In this document: positions 50,501 through 59,444 of the stretch, in pieces | Numbering within the stretch: the stretch's first letter is position 1 | Layout: the number at the start of each line of letters is the position of its first letter | NCBI GenBank assembly: GCA_947652115.1 | Contig: OX393568.1 | Coordinates: 21,166,144 to 21,230,143, forward strand | Origin: Blastomussa wellsi | Taxonomy: Eukaryota; Cnidaria; Anthozoa; Scleractinia; Plerogyridae | Direction: 5' to 3' | DNA: 64,000 nt | The notes under the pieces: generated by a model | The model's database searches: none | What the model saw: only the letters and a program-made list of their open reading frames with translations | What the model was told of the DNA's origin: nothing | Program-made: the position numbers and the translations under genes

Positions 50501-53500
50501 CAGTTGATAAAACAAAATTATATCTTTAAAAAATGGTCTAGCGCATATACTGTGGTATCTTATGTGATCTCCACCATCTCAACGTCACGTGATAGAATTC
50601 CAATCAAATTTCGACTTAAGGTAAGTTTCGTTTAATTTTTCTGTTATATGATGGTTTGACTCTAAACTGTTTCAGTCACTGAAATAATTTGGATAAATCA
50701 TTGTGGTGTCAGTCTATAGTTTAAATTATTTGTTTTAATATTTCAAGCCAAATTAAAAATTTTAGCTTCCAGTGAAACACTTTGGAGAAGGAATTCTCAC
50801 AGGGCCGCAGTCTAAAAAAGCTAAGCTGCTCTGCTACTTCAGGGATAAAGCCAAATAGTATTTAGTGTCGAAGGTTTAAATGTTATTTTAATCTTTAATG
50901 TTTTAAGTCTGCGTTAAAATTTTTAGCTCCCAATGAAACACCTGGAGAAAGAATTCACATAGGGCCGCAGCATAAAAAGGCTAAGGCAGACCTGCCAACT
51001 CTCACGGTTCTGCCGTGAGTCTCACGATTTTTTGTCATTTCTCACGGTCTCATGACAAGGCTCCCAATCCCATGGCTTTTGGGGAAAAATCATTCTGAAG
51101 TGAAATAAATTATCTTGTTGAATAAATATGGAATGCTAGTGCCATAAAGGTATAAACTAATAAAGGAGAACACTGTTCTTACTAGATTGTACCGAGCTGC
51201 TGTGAATTTTGCTTGTTCTTAGAATTTTATCTCGATGGTAGACTACAAGCATTCCCTTTTTTTCTTAGTCCGTCGAGTACGCGTGTGGCCATTTTTTCGC
51301 TTCGCGCTCGACGAACTAAGCAAAAAAGGGACTGCTCGCAGTCTATCTCGATGGAAAATGGGTTTGTTTAATCTTGATCGGAAAAAGTAGAATCTCACAA
51401 CTTTTTGTACAATTTCCCGATTTTTTTTCATGGGTCTCCAGGTTTTCCTTTGTCAGGAGTTGGCAGGTCTGGTGCTCAAAGGTACTCAGTGTCAAATGTG
51501 TCAAGGCTGCATTAAACATTTTAGAATGAAACACCAGGAGAAAAAATTGTCATAGAGCCGCAGCCTAAAAAGGTCAAGCTGCTCTGCTGCTTCAAGGATT
51601 ATAAGCCAAACAGTAATCAGGGTCGATGGTTTCAATTAATGCTTAAATCCAAAATTAAAAAATAGCTCCCATTGAAACACCTGGTGAAAGAATTCTCACA
51701 GAGCCGCAGCCTAAAAAGGCTAAGCTTCTCTAGATCTGCTGCTTCAGGGATTAAGCGAGCCAAACAGTAGTCAGTGTCGAAGGTTTAAATTAATTTTAAA
51801 TGGTTCAAGCCAAAATTAACAATATTTGGCATCAAACGTTTAAATTAATGCTAGATCTGTTTATTACGCCTCAGTTCATATACATTACATGTACGCCATT
51901 GAACATTTGGTTATAGCTTTGGAAGATTTTTTCGTTTTGTTGCCTAGTATTTCCGTTTAGGGAATAATTTTATACGGTTAATAGTGTATGGCAAGCCAAT
52001 ATAAAGCAACTTTCTTATTGCATCCCCACAAGAAAATTTGTCAAAGTTATTTAATCAAATGTTGAACTTCTCAGTCTTGCACCGGTTACGTTACTGAGTG
52101 GGCAACTCAGAGTTTCAGATTCACTTGGGTGAATTGTTTGGGCAAATGGTTCACCGCCCACCCCTCCCGCTGGCAAAAAATTGCCCGTGCGCCTATGGTC
52201 ATTTGAACCCATTGTGTTCGATTGGGTGTCATTACGTTCGATTACCGAAAAGCTCAATTAATAACATCGGCATGCAACTCAGTAAGGCCCTTTTGATCAT
52301 TAAATAAGTTGTATATCTGCATTTAAAATTAATAAAACCATTCCCTACTAAACTTACTTGAACAATCTGGCCATGGTAAGTTTCTGCTGTAATTCTGGTT
52401 TGGTAAACCGTGAAAAGCCCAGTCTCCCTCAGAGCAGTAGTACAATAACGGAGGATTAAACACAAAATCGTTGCCCTTTTGGCACTGCACCGAGCACATT
52501 TTCTGATTTCCAAAGGTGTTGCAAGTCAGAGCTCCGTTCTTTGGAGGCGTATATAGTGGGCAGGCTTTCTCTTTAAAACGAAATTGGGCATGTGTAAAAT
52601 AAGTAAAACAATGAAAACAGAACTTAGTTACTGTAATTACTTTCAAAAAGATAGTAAACCTTAAAAGCATTCCTTGCTCTCGAAAACTATATAGACTGGG
52701 AATTCATAAGAAAACCCTTTTGAAAACTTATGGGAACATACTCAGCCATAAGTGGTTTCAGTATGGGGTCAAAACACAAAAATGAGTCTCTGAACTTGGC
52801 ACGAATATTGCACCCTAAGAATTACCCCACTATTTTGATGTTGTTATGGCAACGCTTCTATTTTCAGATCTGTTTCAGGCGGTAGTGACAATAACTATTT
52901 TTTATGTTTCCCAAAAATTGCCAACTTCCTAAATGGTAATAAGGAGACATAGTTCAATGTGGACATCGTGTGTGTTTCGATTTATATAATAACAAAATCA
53001 ATGCGCGCGCTCTGATTGGTCAATCAGCTATGGTTCATTGTGCCGGTAAACCCATGGAAAAATCGCGCGTCTTCTGAATTATTATATAAAAGCAATAGAC
53101 CACACTTTCTATGGGTTTATTACAAACTTTTCTCGTGTTCTCGTAAACATCCTAAGTGGGTTATTACCCCTATAGACCCATAGAAAGTGTGGTCCATTGC
53201 TTAGAGGTCCATGTACATCTCCTTTCAGGGCCACAAATGTCAAAAATACATTCAAGGAGGAAAGAGACTGGAACCAAGAATGCTGCCATAGGTACCATGT
53301 GGTGTATTTCTTAGGGTATAATAATCGTGCCAAGTTTCAATTGTATTTTATAATTATTTGTAGAGATTTTTTATTTTCATTTTTATTTGTAAATAAATGA
53401 ACAATTGATTCATGTTTCAACGTGTATTTATTGAGATATGAAGAACGCGGTAAGTTTGGAGAGCGCGAAAAACGGCGAAAGAGCTCTGACGCATGCATCA

Positions 53501-56500
53501 GTTCTTTTATAGCATTTTCAACGTTGCTTACGACATCGGCATACACAAGAGGGATTTGAAGTACTCTCGCGAAATTCAATTTGATTACAAAAATTTTGTA
53601 GCTATGCTATAAATTGCTGTCGAGAATAAAAGCCAAGCTTGCAAATCTACGTAACTGCAAAAAGTTGTGATGATATACTCACTCGTTATAGTAATTCTAA
53701 AAGAACAGTTTCTGTTGTCATTTCTGCCATCGCTAACAGTGTACAACACTTCACTGGAACTTGGCACCTGGAACAGTGAACCGGATTGTCTATTTGGCAC
53801 GATGCTTGGTGGGATTCCTGAATTGTCCTTGCACCGTGGTCTCTGCCAATTCACTCTTATTTGATCTTTAGTCGCATTGTTGAGGGTGATGTCCGTGGGG
53901 CAGAAACCACAAGTTGGGGGCTCAGTATCTACAAACGATTCAAGTCAACAGAAGGTCAATAACGGATTTAATAAATTTTGCCAGCAATACATTTATGTTT
54001 TAATAGAACTTAGTGAGATTTTTCAGTTTTGCATCACAGTAGCGAAGCTCCGCCGTCCCAAAAGGGCCGCCAGCGGAACCCCAAAGCTATAGAAATTGGA
54101 AGATAATCATGCAGTTTCCTTTTGTTTTCCAGCTGATATTTCATGGTCAAAACGGCTAGCGCCATGGTTCGCTGACGCATGCGCTCTACATACGACGACG
54201 ACGTTGAAATTGCCCTAAAGCGCCGACCAAGCTACAATGTTCAACATCCTTGACAATGGACATCCATGTTATGGTCAATTGACAGCTGTCAAAACAAGGT
54301 ATCCGCTTACCAGTACACATATCGTTAGCTTAGTTGGTCATTTGAATTGGAATGAAATTTTGAGAGGTTTACAGAAGGTATAAAACGAAGAAAATTAGTT
54401 TTGAAACACTCACAAACAGTTGAACCCCACTGGCCAAGAGCACCCCAGCTTAGAGGGGGACTGTTTGGGTGTACATATTCTAATTTTAAACTTCAAATCA
54501 AAGTTTTAAACTAAATTAAATCTTCAATATTTCTTATTTCTCCAAGTTTTCCTTCTCCTTTAAGGCTGGGGCAAACCTGAAAGCCATTTTTCCATAATTT
54601 AAAATGGATTTAATGCAAATATCTCGTTTGCGTTTCAAGGTGTGCAAAACCCTTAGCTAGCGCTCTGAACACAAATCAATGTTTTGTGGTGTTTGGTAAA
54701 TTTTTGGATGATCTTTGGGATATTTGGGAGGAAGGAGTTTTTCTTAAAGGAGAAGGAAAATTTGGAGAAAGAAGAAATAGTGAAGATTTAATGAAGTTTA
54801 AAAATCAGAATTTGAAGTTTTAAGTTAGAATATCCAAGCTGGGGTGCTCTTGGCCAGTGTGGGTCAACTGTCGGTTAGTGTTTCAAAACTAATTTTCTTC
54901 CTTTTATACCTTCTCTAAACCTCTCAAACTTTCATTCAAATTTGGGTAGACCCACACCTCAAAAAATCTCCCTCCTCCGAAATATACCCAAAAATCATCC
55001 AGACACCACAAAACATTGATTGGCGTCATGAATGAAAGGTTTTGGCATTCCTTGAAATGCAAATGAGATATTTGCAGTAAACCCATTTTAAAAGAAGGAA
55101 AAACGGCTTTCAGGTGTACCCCTTCCCCTTAAGTTGTTCGCTTTCCAGGTAATGGTTTCCCATTGGATTGGTCCGTACGCCTATGAACCTACAGGCTGAA
55201 ATTTTACATTTAAATATCCAAAAATATAAGAACCTGTTCAGCCAGGTTCTTTTACAAAAGAAATCACTCCAATTTTGATGGTCAAAATTAAGTTCTGGAT
55301 TTTAATTGCGTGAGAATCTTCTGACAAAAAGTTATTGTGTATATATTTTCTTTGATTTACACTTTTTGGATTTTCTCTAAAAATATGTTTTCCCCCAGGG
55401 TTACTCGCATTACACATAACGGGGAGGTCCGCCTTTTTTTTGGGTTCAAAATTTACGCGCTCGATATTTTTTTGGGTCAAGAAATCTGTCGCGTACTTTT
55501 TAGGGGTCACATCTCCGATCTTATTAGCTTATTGATGCAAAATCATGCATTAGGAAAGTCTGTTTGATTGAATAAATCCGTATTCTTGGTTTTCACGTGA
55601 GGTCATACAATTTTAAAAACAAAAATTTGCTGGGCCTGCTTAATTTTTATTGTCACCACGTGAAAGAAATCCTAAAAATATATCTATTCACAAGTTTCCA
55701 GCTAGATGGTGTCCTTTGTGTTTGAAATACAGCATGTTCAATTTTCGAGATTTGCGTTGTACGTGACCTTTTCGCAAAATTTTTGCAGTTTAAACAGGGC
55801 TCTGGGCGAGAGCATTCTGAACATGAAAGCGAGGCTTGTACGGGGAACTTCGCTCGAAAATGCAGAGAAACATAAGGGAAATTACAGCTCGGGTGCCGGA
55901 AAACCAAAACAACATTAAATGCTTCAAGGATCTGCAGCTTATAAGTGATCTGTAGGCTAGAGGAATACCAGTATTAAACGAAAATGCCAAAAATGAGGCA
56001 GGAGTGACAGAGAAGGCTCGCACGGCTACTCATACTCGTCACACACACACACAAGTTGTTTACTTTCTACTTATTTGCAATTCTGTAAATTTATACCCTT
56101 CGATCTTCCTAGATACGTCGGGAAAATACTTCTGCTCACAGGGTAGTAAATTTATAGAAATTTTTTGCAGGGAGAAAATTAAATGATCTACAAATTATGG
56201 ACACCACTATCGCTAAAGTAATATACCGGCGAGCGAATTTACTTGGCCATCAAAGACTAAACAGGATCAGTTCAGCAATTTTTTTTTGGAAAAATAGTTC
56301 AAAAGTATTTCGCTGCAGATTGGGGATACTACTTTGTGTTGAAAAATGACTGACTCCCGACTGACTCGCACTCTCTTGTCAGTTCAATTAATCTGTGAAT
56401 GTTCTCGGTCACTCCTACCAAATCTTTTTGCGTGTTCACTTAATTAAGGTATTTCTCTAACCTACAGATCACTTATAAGCTCCAAAGCCTTGCAACTTTC

Positions 56501-58079
56501 AATGCTGTTTTGATTTTTTTGCAATTTTCCTCATGTTTCTTTGTATTTTCGCATTCATGTTCAGAGGGCTCTCGCCCCAGGGCCGTCGGGAAATACAAAT
56601 ATTGTCTATTTCTATGGTTATGGGGCTCCGCACAGCGGCCCTTCGGGCCTTCGGGGCTCGGCTAAAAATCTATGCTAATCAAGACCCGATATCAAAACGC
56701 CCTTCACGCTTATGATTTTATGGTCATGCATTTTCATAGGGATTCCAATAATCTGAACATCCTTTGCACAAACACTACACACTGGATTAAAATCATTAAT
56801 TATATAAGAAATAATTTCCTGTTTTTTACTGTGGAGTTGAAGTAGCCGATTCCAGTGAGGAACGGTAGGCGGATAAGCCGTGATGTTTTAGTTACCTGAA
56901 AATAATGACCTGAAGTATGGCGATGTTTCTCGTGATGTCACCCATTCTTTTTAATATGCCAACCGGAATCCAATTGGCTGTTGAGACAATGACTTCTTTT
57001 GTTCCGTGGTTGGTTAATCAAAATCAAAAGAAATGTGACGTCAATGTTTGTAAACAAGAAATATCGCTATAGGCTGCATAAAGCTAGACTACGAGGAGTC
57101 CCTTTTTTTCTTAGTCCGTCGAGCGCGAAGCAAAAAAATGGCAGCACGAAACCTGGGAGCATTTTTTTCGCTTCGCACTCGCCAGACTAAGAAAAAAGGG
57201 ACTGCTCGTAGTCTAGCATAAAGCGGCTAAATCTTTTCAGGCAAGAATTTTATCTTGCAACACAGAAAAATGTCACTTCTTACCTCTTACTGTTATAGTG
57301 AAGGAACATGTGGAGGATTTTCCAGCAGGGTCTGTCACAGTGTACCTCACACTGTTTATGCCAATTCCTATTAACTTGGGAAGATTTGTGTCTACATTCT
57401 TATTGTTTATTGTCAGTACTACTTTAAAGTCGTCTATCGTTATTCCAGGCTGGTTCTGCGTTAGCGAGTTGTCTTCAAATGAAAAGGTCCAGTTAGCAGT
57501 TGAAACATTTTTGCCTTTGTCGTTGTCCAAGTGCAACTCAGGGGGTGGGCATTTTAATACTGGCGGTTGAAAATCTTAAAAAGGAAAATAAAATATAAAT
57601 GTCATTGAACTAGTGTGGGCTCTGTCTTGAGCTAGGTTGAACGTCCAAAAGAGAAGTTAAAAATAACAATATTAAAAGAGGCCGCCACATTAGTTTTCAT
57701 GCGGGTCCTCTATCCAGGTCAATTAGAAGCCATTAGAGATCATAGGAAATGTTGATTTTTGAGTGGGGAGGAAAACAGGAGTACCCAGAGAAAAAGCACT
57801 TGGAGCGTGACTAGAGTCTCTTGGAGAGCAGTGATGTCGCAGTGGTGAGAGCGTTCGCTTCCCACCAATCTAGCCCGGGTTCGATTCCTGGACGCGGCGT
57901 CTTACGTGGGTTGCGTTTGTTGTTGGTTCTCGTCCTTGCGCCGAGTATTTTTCTCTGGGTTCTCTGGTTTACCTCTCTCCACAAAAATGAACACTTCCAA
58001 ACTACAACTGGATCCAGGATTCGAGGGGCACAGGTTTGTCGGTCGCAAAACTGTTATGTGATACCCTCGTTAAACAAAG

Positions 58080-58147
<68 letters not shown>

Positions 58148-58475
58148 GTTTTCTTTGATGTGACATTCCTGCCTGTATTTTATGCGAACTAGAGAACCTT
58201 TCGGAAAAATGTTGACTCTAATAGATTTTGCTTTTGAAAAAAATTTATTGTTGTTATTGTTGTTAGGGTTAGTTATTATTATTATTATTATAATTGTTAT
58301 TATTTCTATTTTATATTTTTTATCAGTATTTAACTGTGAATTATTATAAAAATACTTTTCTCGTCATCTCGCTTTTAATATTGTAGTCTTTCTAAATTTT
58401 TTAATCGATTGTTACTAAATTTAGTACAAATAGTTTGTTCAATTGTAAATAAAGGTTTTAAAATTAAAAAAAAAA

Positions 58476-58534
<59 letters not shown>

Positions 58535-59283
58535 ACTTGCTTGTCACATACTTAGGCGACTTGCTTTGATGCAACCTGCAAGATATCGCACCAACCAACA
58601 CTGACAACACTGGCTAAATTGCAGTTTTTAAAAAACTTAAAAAGCATTGAGCAACATAAATTTATCAGATTTTTTGGCAAAAATGAATAAAAGGTTCCAA
58701 ATAATCGACTCTGTTCTTAAAATGTTCGCTAATTTCAGTCTCAACGTTCTCATTCTTATAAGAAAAAAACTGATATACCTGCACATGCTGGACTGACTGG
58801 TCTGTATTCCCAGGTGCCATTTAATAGACATGTTCGTGTATCTGATGATATACTGGTTGAGAGGTGGCTGATGTGATATCCAGGAGGACACTTCAGGTTG
58901 CAGCTGGTGGAGTACGGCTGGGCACTTTTGTCACACACTGCCTCAAAATACGTCCCAACGGAAACTTTGGGCAACGGTGGACATGTCACCTCTGGGGTAG
59001 GGAACAGCAAACGTTTGAAACAATTAAGACGGAATCCATCAGGAAGTTGAGCAATATTTATTCAACTTGGACAAAAATCGAGTACCAGAATAATTTAAAT
59101 CATACTGCGTTATTTTTTACCCTTAATAAAAGGTAAAGATGTAAGTAATTATTTCTGATAACACCGACAACAATTTCTTATCAAAGCCCGAGAAAATGAA
59201 TTTTAAAGATCACAAACTGTAGGCAAAATCTAAAGTGTAGACATTTTGTAAAATCGTCTTTAACCCTTTCCTGCCCAAGCGTG

Positions 59284-59330
<47 letters not shown>

Positions 59331-59397
59331 AGGGAGACCCCTTGGGCAGTAAAGGGTTAAAAAACTATCTCCCTTAACCCTTTCCTGCCCAAGCGTG

Positions 59398-59444
<47 letters not shown>

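Larger units (their letters stand above)
50770..51860. repeat. Tandem repeat, unit about 150-165 bp, at least four copies
   Basis: GCTCCCAATGAAACACCTGG-type starts followed by GAATTC(T)CACA, GGGCCGCAGCCTAAAAAGGC and TGTCGAAGGTTTAAAT occur near 50766, 50928, 51522 and 51664. An unrelated insertion splits the array (50987-51471). Confidence 0.72.

Noticed and set aside
57829..57910. Possible tRNA gene
   Set aside because: tRNA-like boxes are followed by a SINE body and a (TTA)n tail.
57821..58192. 123-codon frame with poly-Tyr
   Set aside because: It is the SINE and its TTA tail read through.
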